Assembly: GCA_963575745.1 (NCBI GenBank)
Contig: CAUYUJ010008589.1
Span: forward strand, 1 to 37,500
DNA: 37,500 nucleotides
Source of the DNA: Prorocentrum cordatum
Lineage: Eukaryota; Sar; Dinophyceae; Prorocentrales; Prorocentraceae
Direction: 5' to 3'
Position 1 is the first letter of the stretch, and every line of letters starts with the position of its first letter. Below the pieces are notes generated by a model that was given only the letters and a program-made list of their open reading frames with translations, was not told the DNA's origin and ran no database searches. A program made the position numbers and the translations under genes. Below are positions 19,321 to 28,509 of this stretch, piece by piece.

Positions 19321-19740
19321 AGATGGCAGGACTGAGAGAGCTCGCCAGAGCAGGCAGCCGCAGGGCGATGGAGCTGCTGCGGCGCATGGCCCGCCCGTGA
19401 CGCCCCCGTGTGATTCGAACAGTCGAGGACGTTTTATACATGTCTGGAGGTTCTGAGCAGGCGCTAGAGGGTGGTGCCCCGTTTCCTTTTTCTTTCCTAT
19501 TCTGCCTGGTGCAGAGGCCTGTCGGGAAGGTCCCCAGCGGATCATCGGTTCCAAACAGCAGGATCCTGGGCGCGGAGCAAGACACTAGACATGCGAGCAG
19601 CGATAGAAGCGCAGCAGCAGTATTAGCGGGACCGGGGGGAGCGGGTGGAGTGGGGAGTGGGGGTGGTGGCGGGAAGACTGCTTCACAGGGACAAGCCCTG
19701 AGTCAGGGGCGATTGGCCAGCAGGCCCTAAGCCCCTGCCG
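19321..19740 (+). other. Probable 3' untranslated tail of the plus-strand LINE
   Basis: Non-coding sequence directly downstream of the distal ORF, with a pyrimidine-rich TTTCCTTTTTCTTTCCTATT at about 19479 and a GGGGGAGCGGGTGGAGTGGG block. No poly-A end or target duplication was identified, so the 3' border is uncertain. Confidence 0.4.
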
Positions 19741-19904
19741 CATCCATAGCATTTTTTTCCTCACGGGAAGGCCTCGCGCTGCAGCGGGCCGAGAGGCTAA
19801 AAAGCCAAGGGCCCCGTAGGCGGCCCGACGATTCGCCGATCCACCGCGCTAGCAGCAACAGGGCTACATGCAGTAGAACCCCAGACAACTGCCAATGCTT
19901 CCGA

Positions 19905-20000
19905 CTCCGACTCTTCCTCCTCCTCCTCCTCCTCTTCCTCCTCCTCCTCCTACTCCTCCTCCTCCTCGTCCTCCTCGTCCTCCTCCTCCTCCTCATCGTT
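19905..20000. repeat. CTCCTC microsatellite
   Basis: Interrupted CCT array of about 90 bp, with TCC/CTC units and occasional GTC interruptions. Confidence 0.9.
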
Positions 20001-20039
20001 GGATTCCCTATCCCATGACATCTGCGGTTCTCTTCGCTT

Positions 20040-20400
20040 CGCCTTGCAGCGCGCCAGGCCAGGTTCCGCCGCTCTGGTTCCGCCGGTTCGGCTCGACCAG
20101 TTCGGTTCCTTCGGGTTTGTCGGGCGGTTCGGTTCGGCGCTGGTTCGGCCGGCTCGCTCCGGTGAGCCGACGCAGACCAGGTCTGCTCCGATCCGATTTC
20201 TATGTCCTGTTGTCGGCCTACGTCGGTCCAGTTTCGATTCCAGGCCGGCGGGTTCAGTGGCTCCGACGTGGAGGAGGCAGGATGGGGAGGGGAAGGGCCA
20301 GGCGTGAGGATGGCGACGGAGGCGGCAGCGGTGGCGCCCGGCGCTGCCTGCTCCCGGGTAGCGACCCCCCCCACCAGCGGCCCGCAGCGGCCGCAGGATC
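20040..20400. other. GC-rich stretch with GGTTCGG words
   Basis: GGTTCGG and GGCTCG words recur from 20070 to 20170, with a similar patch at 20840-21020. No gene is recognised. Long frames here are artefacts of composition. Confidence 0.4.
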
Positions 20401-20830
20401 CTCCCCCTCAGTTCCCCCTCTCGGGACCCCCCTCAGACCCCTCTCGGGGCTCCCAACAGGGCCCCCTTCTCAGGGCCCCCCTCAGGGCCCCCTTCCAGGC
20501 CCCCTTCAGGGCCCCACTCAGTGTTACCCTCGGGGCTCTCCTCAGAGCCCCCCTCGGTGCCCCCTCAGGACTCCCTGCAGAGCCCCCCTCAGGGCTCCCC
20601 TCAGGCCATCCTCGGACTCCCCTCAGGCTCCCGACTCGGGCCCCTCCTTGGGGTCCTTCTCGGGCGCCCCCTCAGGGCCCCCCTCAGGTCTCCTCAGGGC
20701 TCCTCTCGGGCACCCCTACGGCACCCTCGGGCTCTCCCCCTGCACCTCCCCCTCCGACCCCCCTCAGGGCCCCCTTCTTCCGGGCTCCCAGGGCCCCCCT
20801 CAGGGCCCCCACCTCAGGGCCGCCCCTCGG
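20400..20830. repeat. Degenerate CCCCTCAGGGCC minisatellite
   Basis: CCCCTCAGGG(C/G)(C/T)CCC words recur about 25 times with variable 12-21 bp spacing. The Pro-rich frames on both strands come from this repeat. Confidence 0.9.
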
Positions 20831-21130
20831 GCCTCCCGCTTCGGCCTGGCCGCTTCGGCGCGGGCTCGGTCCGTTCGGTTTGCACCAGCAGGCCGGCCCT
20901 CTTCGCCCGGCTCGGCTCGGCTCGAACGGCATGCTGGCCCAGTGCGTCCGGTCTGCTTTGGCGGGCGCCAGGCCCGTGCGGCCGGTGCGCTTCCCCGAGC
21001 CGGCTCCCGGCTCTCGGCTCTCGGCTCGCGGCCACCGTCGTGCTGTGCTTCTCTCTGGGGCCCTCACCGTATTTTGTAGGCACCTCGTCGATCCCGACTT
21101 TGGGGCATCAAAGCGCGCATGTGCCGCTGT

Positions 21131-21280
21131 GACGAGCGGTCTTCGGCGATTTTCGGCCTCTGGGAGCCTTCTCCAGGCCTTGGGGCTGTCAGGACACGGC
21201 TCGGGTGGAAACGCCGGCCCGGGGAAAGGGGTCCACATTCTCTCGGGGACACGCTGCGAAGGAACCGCGACGTCGGGGGC
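21131..21280 (+). repeat. Dispersed repeat, GTCGAGAC family, diverged copy
   Basis: TTTTCGGCCTCTGGGAGCC, then GCCTTGGGGCTGTC, ACGGCTCGGG and GGGGAAAGGGGTCCACATTC match the order at 3411-3560. Confidence 0.55.
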
Positions 21281-21573
21281 CTGGACTTGCAATATCGACA
21301 CCGAGGGTCGTCCCCTGTCTCGTTCTCGCCTCGCTGGGCCTCCCAGGTCCCGTCCCCGCTGCATCGGATGGGTCCGCCTCGGATTTTGGTCAAAATGCGC
21401 CGCATGAAAGATCCTGGGAGTGGCCCCAGACATGTGATGTTTTGATTCTTGCTCAAAAATGCGGTGCCCCCTGTAGTCCCAATCCTTTGCACCAAAACGG
21501 CCGACGACCGTCCAGGGAGCATGTTTGCGAAGAGGTCGGGAGAGGCGGTCTCGGTGCCTTGTGGCTCCTCCAG

Positions 21574-23527
21574 GACTATTTCATCCTGCCCGAGCTGCCA
21601 GGTCCATTCGAGGTGGACCCCAAGGAGGCCATCATCGTGGGCGACGCCGATGCCCCGCAGGCGAAGAAGGCCAAGGATACGGTGGTCAAGTCTTTGAAAG
21701 AGGCGGAGGAGGTCCTCGCCAAGCTGCAGGAGGACCCCCAGGCTAGAGGAGCAACAAATTGCAGAAACATGAACTTTAGAAGGTCCGCGGTCCGCGCTGA
21801 TTTCTTGAATCTGCGCTGGATTCCAGCGGCACCGCCACTGGGGTCCAGAGCCGATCCAAGAATTCCGCGCGCACCTCCGACAGTCTGTTTGTTCATGCGG
21901 GGTGTTGTTCCTCGACAGGCGGACGTCAGCTACGCGGTCCAGGAATTCGGCATCGCGGACCTGCGTGTGGCCACGAACACCATCAACAACCTCATGGACG
22001 AGGCCACCGCGGCGGGCACGCAGCGGCTGCAGCGCTTGATGATCCACAACAAGTACCTCTACGAGGAGGGGGCTCCTCCTCCTCCTCCTCCTCCTCCTCC
22101 TCCTCCTCCTCCTCCTCCTCCTCCTCCTCCTCCTCCTCCCCTTCTCCTCCCCCCCCCTCCTCCTCCTCCTCCTCCTCCTCCTCCTCCTCCTCCTCCTCCT
22201 CCTCCTCCTCCTCCTCCTCCTCCTCATCCTCCTCCCTCCCTCCTCCACACTTGGACATTGTGAGTACCACTCTCCTCTCTCCCCGGACCCTGTCCGGACG
22301 ATCTCGGGCCCTCTCCGCGTTTGTTATTTTTACCCCGGAATTCAAACGTTGACGTGCTCTTGTCTTTGTTCCAATCGGATTTCGGATTCCTGCCGGTGCT
22401 TTTTTGTGATGTTGCTCCTGCTGCAGCGCGGGTCTCGTTTCCGGATCGGCGCTTTTTGCCCCCGTCGTGTTCAGACTTCGCTCTCGCCCCGGCGCGGGCC
22501 ACGTCCCGCGTCAGGATTTTCCCTTCGGGGGTGTCCTCCGTGAAAACTGGAACGACATGGAGAAGATTAGCACGGACACTGCGCAAGGATCGGGGAAACG
22601 TGAGACTCGAGTAAGCTGGAACTCGGGTTTTCCGACGTTTTTTGACGAGCGCGGCTTGGATTTTGACGGTCCAGTTTTCGTGGGATGTTTGCAGCGGGAG
22701 CTCGCGTCAAGTTTCAGTTTGGGCCTCGTCATTTTTATGATGGCCCTGTCTGGCCAGCCCGAGTCCCCAGTCCCCGTGTCTTACGTCTCCCCGAAAGGAT
22801 GACACGCACACATCGAGGAGTGTATACAATTTACTCCTCTGGGTCCGCGTCCTCTTTCTGCGTCGTCGCCCCCCTCATTTCCCCTCCTCCGCCTTCGCCT
22901 GGTCCTCCTGCTTTTCCCGCTCCGCCCACTCCAGTTCCTGCTGCTGCTGTTCGTCCTCGTCGTCCTCCTCCTCCTCATCTTCCTCCTCCTCCTGAGGTCC
23001 TCCTCCTTGTCCTCCTGGTCACTCACCCGCCACATCCTCCTATCTACGCAGTTCCCCCTTTCCGATTGCGCATATCACGATGGTTTTTTTTCTGTTGGAG
23101 TTCCAGATCGGGTGTGACACACGTCCGCAAATTTTGAAACATCCGTACAATTGGTACGGATGTGAGGGAGGGATGGGATGTCGGATAAGGCTCGAGCGCA
23201 CCTAGCTTGTCCTATCCCTCCTCCTCCTTCTCTCTTTTCGTCCTCCCCCCTCTGCTCTTCTCCGTCCTCCTTCCCATTTCCTCTCCCTCGCCTCCCCATT
23301 CTCCTCCTCCTCCCCACTTCCTTCTCCTACTCTTACCATTCTCCTTCCTCTCCTGCTCCCTATCCGATCCTCTCCTTCTCCCCCTCGTCCCTCCCTTTCC
23401 CCCTCGCCCTCCCCATTCCACCTCTACCACCTTGCGAGGATGAGCTCCCCTTCCCGGTCTCCAAGAAGGGCGTCGTGCAGAAGCGCGGTCCCGCTCGCCT
23501 TGCACGGATCGAGGAGTCCCTGAAGAG
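21574..23527 (+). CDS. Possible split protein gene, partial; function unknown
   Basis: Three protein-like blocks can be joined in frame by dinoflagellate-style introns. Block 1 (21574-21741) follows a CCTCCAG|G acceptor and reads DYFILPELPGPFEVDPKEAI then a Lys/Glu helix. Block 2 (21919-22071) reads ADVSYAVQEFGIADLRVATN through NKYLYEEG. Block 3 (23439-23527) follows a 230-bp polypyrimidine tract and GCGAG|G, and reads DELPFPVSKKGVVQKRGPAR then RLARIEESLKR. Intron 1 is GC-AG, 177 bp. Intron 2 would be GC-AG, about 1.37 kb, and would contain the U6 locus. Upstream and downstream exons were not found. The even amino-acid composition supports coding; the joins are inference and no family was recognised. 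Confidence 0.45.
21742..21918 (+). other. Putative 177-bp GC-AG intron with inverted ends and CAGGC direct repeat
   Basis: Borders are CCCCAG|GCTAGAGGAGC and CTCGACAG|GCGGAC, so CAGGC occurs at both junctions. Just inside, GAGGAGCAACA on the left is mirrored by TGTTGTTCCTC on the right (10 of 11). Its length is a multiple of three without an in-frame stop, so a long frame runs through it, but composition changes sharply inside. Removal joins LQEDPQ to ADVSYAV. Confidence 0.55.
22072..22245. repeat. CTCCTC microsatellite
   Basis: About 170 bp of almost pure CCT units with one CCCCTTCTCCTCCCCCCCC interruption. Poly-Pro and poly-Glu frames are artefacts. GTGAGTACC at 22261 could be a donor site, but no exon is supported before it. 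Confidence 0.95.
22513..22835 (+). ncRNA. U6 spliceosomal snRNA sequence, interrupted by a 204-bp insertion
   Basis: The 5' part at about 22513-22590 has a stem-loop with a UUCG loop (AGGA...CCCTTCGGGGG...TCCT), then CTGGAACGACATGGAGAAGA, TTAGCAC and CTGCGCAAGGAT. This is the U6 core, with the AGC triad retained. The 3' part resumes at 22801 with GACACGCACACATCGAGGAG. Between them lies an inverted-repeat element flanked by AAGGAT. Compared with the near-universal U6 ACAGAGA heptad, this copy reads ATGGAGA, and the CATGGCCCC stretch is CACGGACAC. It may therefore be a pseudogene or a divergent gene. Splicing at AAG|GATCGG and AAAG|GATGAC would restore the uninterrupted core. Confidence 0.85.
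22591..22794. mobile_element. Introner-like inverted-repeat element, copy C, inserted in U6
   Basis: The left terminus CGGGGAAACGTGAGACTCG matches the inverted right terminus CGGGGAGACGTAAGACACG at 16 of 19 positions. AAGGAT lies on both sides (22585-22590 and 22795-22800), consistent with a 6-bp target duplication of U6 sequence. The interior is homologous to 13411-13615 and, less closely, 9302-9507. It is non-coding, so any movement would need an enzyme encoded elsewhere. The AG|G supplied by the duplication at both ends fits dinoflagellate intron borders (GA-AG). Confidence 0.9.
22836..23200. other. Pyrimidine-rich stretch without recognised gene
   Basis: CCTCCTCC and CTGCTGCTG patches alternate with unique sequence. 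AATTTTGAAACATCCGTACAATTGGTACGGATG includes an inverted pair CATCCGTAC/GTACGGATG at 23140-23162 with a 5-base loop. Confidence 0.5.
23205..23438 (+). promoter_or_regulatory. Long polypyrimidine tract ending in a putative 3' splice site
   Basis: About 230 bp of almost pure C/T on the plus strand ends CCACCTTGCGAG|GATGAG. A pyrimidine tract followed by AG|G before a protein-like block is what a 3' splice site looks like. It could equally be a CT-rich microsatellite. Confidence 0.45.
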
Positions 23528-23965
23528 GTCCTTCGTCGTCGTCGTCGTCGTCATCGTCGTCGTCTTTGTCTCCCTCCTCGTCGTCGTTGTCGGAGAAGGC
23601 GGAGGAGTCGCCCCCCCCGCCCGTGGTTGTCGTTGTCGTGGTGGTGGTGGTCGTCGCCGCCGTCGTGGAGGAGGTGGAGCAGGATGAGTAGGAGGAAGGC
23701 TCGCACTGATAGAGGAGCCTTTGAAGATGTCCTTCGTCGTCGTCGTTGTCGTCGTCCCCCCTCGTCGTCGTTGTCGTTGCGGTTGTGGTCGTTGTCGCCA
23801 TCGTGGAGGAAGAGGAGGACGCGCGCGGATAGAGGATCCCGTGAAGATGTCCTTCGTCGTCGCCGTTGTCGTCGTCGTCGTGTCCTCTCCTCGTCGTCGT
23901 TGTCGTTGTGGTGATGGTGGTCGTCGCCGCCGTCGTTGAGGAAGAGGAGAGGAGGAGCAGGAGCA
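23495..23965. repeat. GTC-rich minisatellite, about 130-190 bp period, three units
   Basis: GCACGGATCGAGGAGTCCCT, GCACTGATAGAGGAGCCTTT and GCGCGGATAGAGGATCCCGT start three units at about 23500, 23703 and 23824. Each is followed by TGAAGA(G/T)GTCCTTCGTCG, a GTCGTCGTTGTC array and GTCGTGGAGGA(A/G). The first unit overlaps the end of the putative exon 23439-23527, so coding sequence appears to have been drawn into the repeat. Confidence 0.8.
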
Positions 23966-24699
23966 GAAGGGGGAGGATGGATGGATGGATGGACAGCGCC
24001 TTGAAAGGTCGGGAGGTGACAGCACCAAAAGCTTGGGGGGATCGACCCGAGTTAAACCGCCCTGGAGGCTCTTGCCTCTTCTTTAGCTTTAATCCTTGCG
24101 ACAAGCGCCGCCATTCGCTGCTCGAAAGCGGGGGCCGAGGGAGAGTCCGAAAACGCTCGCGGGACTGAGGTAAACACACATCTCGGGCGTATCGTCCGCC
24201 TCTCTTGCAACATTGAGCTGAGACACAGGCAACGCCTTCTCAAGCACAGCTCTCACTTTGGGGTTGGGGCCAAGCCCACGCCGAAAGCGGTTTAGGACAT
24301 GCAGTCCCTTACGCGACGGCTTAGCGCAGACCTCAGCGAGCTTCACGGCCCTCCCCTGTGTCCAGCCCCCGCATGTTAAACACAGAATATGTTGTTCACG
24401 GCAGTTGCCCAGGACGACAGCCGACCGAGGCGTCTCAAGAACCGAGCCCGACACGGCGACGAGCTGAAGCAGCAGCTTCTGGAGAGCAGGAGGCGGGCCC
24501 TTGCAACCTAACATGGGCCTATTGGGTCGATCGCACACCACCCAACCATAACGACACTGCACTCCCAGTTCAGACCTCCTCCAGAGATGCCAAGTATTCT
24601 GCTGGCGACTTCGGCCCTGGGTGGTACACGCCGCTCGCTTCCAACGCACTTCATTCTTGAAGAGGGGCAAAACTTCGGAAGCAAGCTTAACATCAACGT

Positions 24700-25348
24700 C
24701 GGCTCGGTTTTGATACAACTCAACTTGGTCCAAAAACGTGGGCAAGGGCCGAGGATGGCCCTCAAGGGCTTTTTTGGCATGCCCATCCACGACACGATTC
24801 GCAAAACCAAACCTACGATCATCTCCTTCCAACTCCTCAAGGGCAGACAGGTCCCGATGAGCCTTTTACATGGAAGGTCGACAGAAATTCCGTGCCTGCT
24901 AGCTCATGGACAAACGCCTCGCACCAGCATGTTTATTGGAGCCCGTAAGCTGTTTCCAGAGCGGCCTCTGGGTCTGACAAATCACAGCTTTACAATCGAG
25001 AGCCAGAGAGGTGGGCCGATCTACAACCTGCCCGACCAAGGCCGCCCCCGCATGTTCGGCCGTCGCAGGGGGTTGTGGCAGATCGCCAGGAACAATACCC
25101 CGCCAGATGGCAAGGCGTGACTCGCTGCCTGGCTCCATGAGGGCGGTCGCCCACGAGGCACGATGGAGACAGCGGAGGGCCTGCTTTGTGCAGCTGCCGT
25201 CGGACGCCATTTCGAGCTCCACCACATCTCCTGCAAGCTTCGCAAGATCCTCAGGCTGCATATTCAAATCAAGTCCTGCGCCGTCTAGGATCTCACAGTT
25301 GGCATGGGAGGCGGGAGGGGGCACATCACTATCCAAGAACGTAAACAA
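24700..25348 (-). pseudogene. RNase H domain of the minus-strand LINE
   Basis: Recognisable acidic positions in order: ELEMASDGSC (first Asp), ATAEHAGAALVGQ (Glu), SLALDCKAVI (second Asp), and after a frame interruption near 24850-24899 FANRVVDGHAKKAL (distal Asp). Spacing and order fit a type I RNase H of the kind found in I/Tad-type LINEs. The frame breaks between the third and fourth motifs. Confidence 0.75.
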
Positions 25349-26222
25349 GCCACGAGTGAAGACAGGATTATCACTGTGTGCATCTCAAGGGACTGTCGGG
25401 CCTCCACAACCTCAGGTCGCGTGCAGGTGTATAGTCTATGGTGCAACGTGTCGCGCTGTCCACACGTGCACATGCCGTCAGTGAGGTATCCAGCATCGCA
25501 CGCGCGAGCCTCGGTCCAAATCGCATCCGTGGCGCACGATAAAAGAAGGAACTGCTGCTTGCGAGTGTGCTTCTTATTGCGCGTGCAGATACAATTACGA
25601 ACCAGGTCAAAGGTGGCTCGCATACCGTGCGCGTGCCCGAGCCTGTTCGCAAAACGAAACTCCGCCTCTCTCTGCAGACCCTCTCTGAGAAAATCAAGGA
25701 GGAGGCGAGGTGGGGTCTTGCTTATATCTACCATGCAGCCCCAATGGTCGATCCACTGCGTTCCTGACACCACTTTCCATCCAGCACGTCGTGCCGACAT
25801 GGTTGCACGAGCAAGTGGGCCACGGCTGGACTTCCAATCGCCAGCATCGCTGGCCTTAGCCTGCTCCCAGAGCTGAAGCAACTCCTGGAAAAGGGATCAG
25901 GGAACGAGTCGGACTGACCTGGGCATTCCAAAGCATACGACACCATTGCAGAGCGGGACCAACTGCTGCTCGAGTGCCCCACTCACCATGCAAACCAAGT
26001 TTGGCCGTCGCACTGGTTCCTTCATGAGACGGCGGCATCCTGCGAGCTTGGGTCCTTCGCACCGCGTTGAGCTCAGCATCCGAGACACCCAAAACCTCAG
26101 ACCCATACGACGAGGCGGGCGCAACGCCCGTGCGAAGGACCAGAGAGAGACCCTTCTTGGCCTCCTTTTTGGGGGGCTCTGGATTTAAACTTGCCAATCT
26201 TTTTAACTCGCACTTTCATTCC

Positions 26223-27523
26223 CTAAAGACGGGACCGCTGTTTGACACGCGCACGAGCAGCTGAAGGCTTGGCACCTGCACTATCGTCAACACCGAGATA
26301 TGTGACCGATTGTTTTGCAACCTTGGGCTCAAGCCCTAGGCCGCGCACAACTTCACGTGCAAGCGACACCTCGCTGGCAACGACGGCAATGTTATCATTT
26401 GTTACTGCGTTCATCTGCTTACTCGCGTGATAAAATGCACGGCCTGCCGAGACCGCAAGCTGCGCAGCGCTCTGTCTCTGGGAGCTGGAGGTCTGAATCC
26501 CCGAAACATCGATGTACGGTGTGAAACGAACGAGAGGAGGCTGGCTGGCAACAAGATCATCGAAAGCCTTGACAGCATGCACATGGATGCTGCTATCATT
26601 GAAGCAATTGCCTGCAGGCAGCCCGAAATTAGCATGTGCGACCCCTTCTGGGTGGTGCTGCCTGAGGCGCAGCACTCGAGGAGCCCTCCATACATTGAAA
26701 ACGAGTTTCATAAATGCAGAGGGCACTTTAAGTTCGAGAAACTTATCCCGAAGTTCGACTAGTGGGATGGTCTTATAATATTTAGAGTAGTCGGCGATAA
26801 TGAGCACACTGAAGCGGCTCGAGGCAACATCAGCCTCAGCACGTGCCGCTTGTGCCCAAGCACAGTCCACAGAACTCTTCCCCCGACTAGCACACCCCAG
26901 TGCCCACGCTTCACCTCCTCCATTAGTGCACCTAGCATAGGCCGCCGCAGCCTCTGCCAGATGCGGTACATACCGCTGTAGAGCACTATGAGCCTATGTC
27001 CGGTGGATGGCTTCGGCAGCATGGGCATTAATACCCGTGGCAGTTGTTTGGGTAAGATGCCTATCGCCTCGCAGCACTGCCACAAGCCAGCTAGCAAGTC
27101 TAAGCCATCATCGTCAAGCAACAGGAAGTACCTCGGATGAAACTGATCCAAGGACATGGCAGTCGTCTCCGAGAAACTCTGGATGACTTTCCTCACCTCC
27201 CCAGGGTCAGCACTGGGAAAGCTGGGCCGATCGGGGATCCAGGCAACTGGTGGGGAGGCTGTGGCTCGCCAGAGCTTAGCATACGACTGCAGCTCATGCT
27301 GCACAACAGACTGAGGGTCAGCACTGGGGCCTTTAGGGTCATGCACAACTGTAGGCGTAACAACACTCCGAACCTTCGTGACCCTGTGAAGGCCCCGCGC
27401 TCCCCCCATACTAGCAGTCTTGCGCCAATCACTCCAGCTTTCCTGGATTTCTGTCGATGCACCTTTTACTGCAACTGAGACGTCGCCAGCAAGATCTTCG
27501 AGAAACTGCTCAACATTTTCCCG
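26223..27523 (-). pseudogene. Reverse transcriptase domain with altered motif C (YIDV)
   Basis: Upstream blocks are RLIVLYSGMYRIWQRLRRP (motif 2a-like) and AEADVASSRFSVLIIADYSK, where motif A keeps its Asp. GLPAGNCFNDS is motif B. Motif C reads TPYIDVSGIQ, so the second aspartate of the YxDD box is Val (codon GTT). VTYLGVDDSAGA follows as the usual post-C strand. Loss of one of the paired metal-binding aspartates predicts an inactive enzyme even if the frames were joined. Confidence 0.85.
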
Positions 27524-28149
27524 AAAAAAACTCCGAACACAACATCTTGCGAGCTTGCTTGACCGAGTTATCTAGCCCGGCGCTCAGACCGAGCCCTGGG
27601 TAGTCGTTGTCCCGGAAAACAGCTAACTCGGCTAGCATGGCGTCCTGGGTTTGGTCCGTCATATCATCTAGAGCTGTTAGCTGACCGAGGTGCTGGACTC
27701 CGTTCCGAAGCCACTGCCACCCATCAGCTATTAAACATTTTTCGCTATCGTCTGGCACAGGGTATTCAACATTGACCCAGCGCGGTGCAACTTGGCGCCC
27801 GAAACTGCCGAAGTTATCTTTCGTGCCCCCAGTGCAAGTACTGATATGCCGTGCCGCGATCTGGGCAAACTTGCCCCAGCTACTGCTGAGCAGGTGATGC
27901 ACTACCCCTGGATCGGCCTTCTCGTCCCCCGCCAATTCAACACACCGCTCAACCTCCTGGGTTGTACTTTCGCTGGAGGGGGAACATACAACACAGTCAC
28001 CAACAAACGCATCCCTTTTGTCCCTTTTGAAGCATCTGGTTTCCGCACTTCTCATCCCAGAAATCCCAAACATCCACATGCAAGCAACAGGTCTTCGCAC
28101 CCATGACGTCGCACGCCTCGTGTTTTCACATGGGTTGTGTGGGATGTCC

Positions 28150-28410
28150 GGGGGAGATAGAGAGCGAGAGAGAGAGAGAGGGAGAGAGAGGGGGAGAGAA
28201 CGGGAGAAACAGAGAAAGGGAGAAAGAGAGAAAGGGAGAAAGAGAGAGAGAGGGACACACACACACCCACATATATATATATATAGATAGAGAGGGAAAG
28301 AGAGAGAGAGAGAACGAGAGAGAGAGAGCGAACTGGACAGAGAGAGAGATAGCGATAGAGGCAGGGAGCGAGAGGGAGCGAGATAGAGAGAGAGAGAGAG
28401 AGAAAAACAA
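28150..28410. repeat. GAGA purine microsatellite with CA/TA core
   Basis: GAGAGAGAG runs flank an ACACACACACCC ACATATATATAT patch at about 28258-28285. SLSLSLS frames on the minus strand are artefacts. Confidence 0.95.
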
Positions 28411-28509
28411 ACCAAGACACAGAAAGAATGAGGCAGAGATAGAGACACTTTTCAGATTTAGCTTGTTACAGCTCGATTATTATTGGAACACAATTGCAAT
28501 TTGGTTGGG

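Larger units (their letters stand above)
24050..28090 (-). pseudogene. LINE-like retroelement with RT and RNase H, degraded, 5'-truncated
   Basis: Minus-strand fragments in several frames give an ordered polyprotein. 28090-27525 is the linker after an endonuclease (HISTCTGGTKDNFGSFGRQV). 27520-26800 is the RT fingers (GGARGLHRVTK, SLDQFHPRYFLLLDDDG). 26870-26223 is the RT palm. 26197-25856 is the thumb (RTGVAPASSYGSEVLGVSDAE...). 25881-25285 carries a CTCG...HH...C zinc-binding region. 25348-24700 is RNase H. 24450-24089 is a C-terminal CLTCGG zinc region. Frame changes occur near 27525 (seven A), 26870, 26210, 25870 and 25340. No endonuclease core remains; the 5' end runs into a GA microsatellite at 28150. 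It is a different lineage from the plus-strand LINE, which has no RNase H. Confidence 0.85.

Noticed and set aside
19405-19430. tRNA T-loop-like GATTCGAACA
   Set aside because: No acceptor or anticodon arms could be drawn around it.
20202-21407. Pro-rich frame of about 400 residues
   Set aside because: It follows the CCCCTCAGGG minisatellite and GC-rich DNA; the composition is explained by the repeat.
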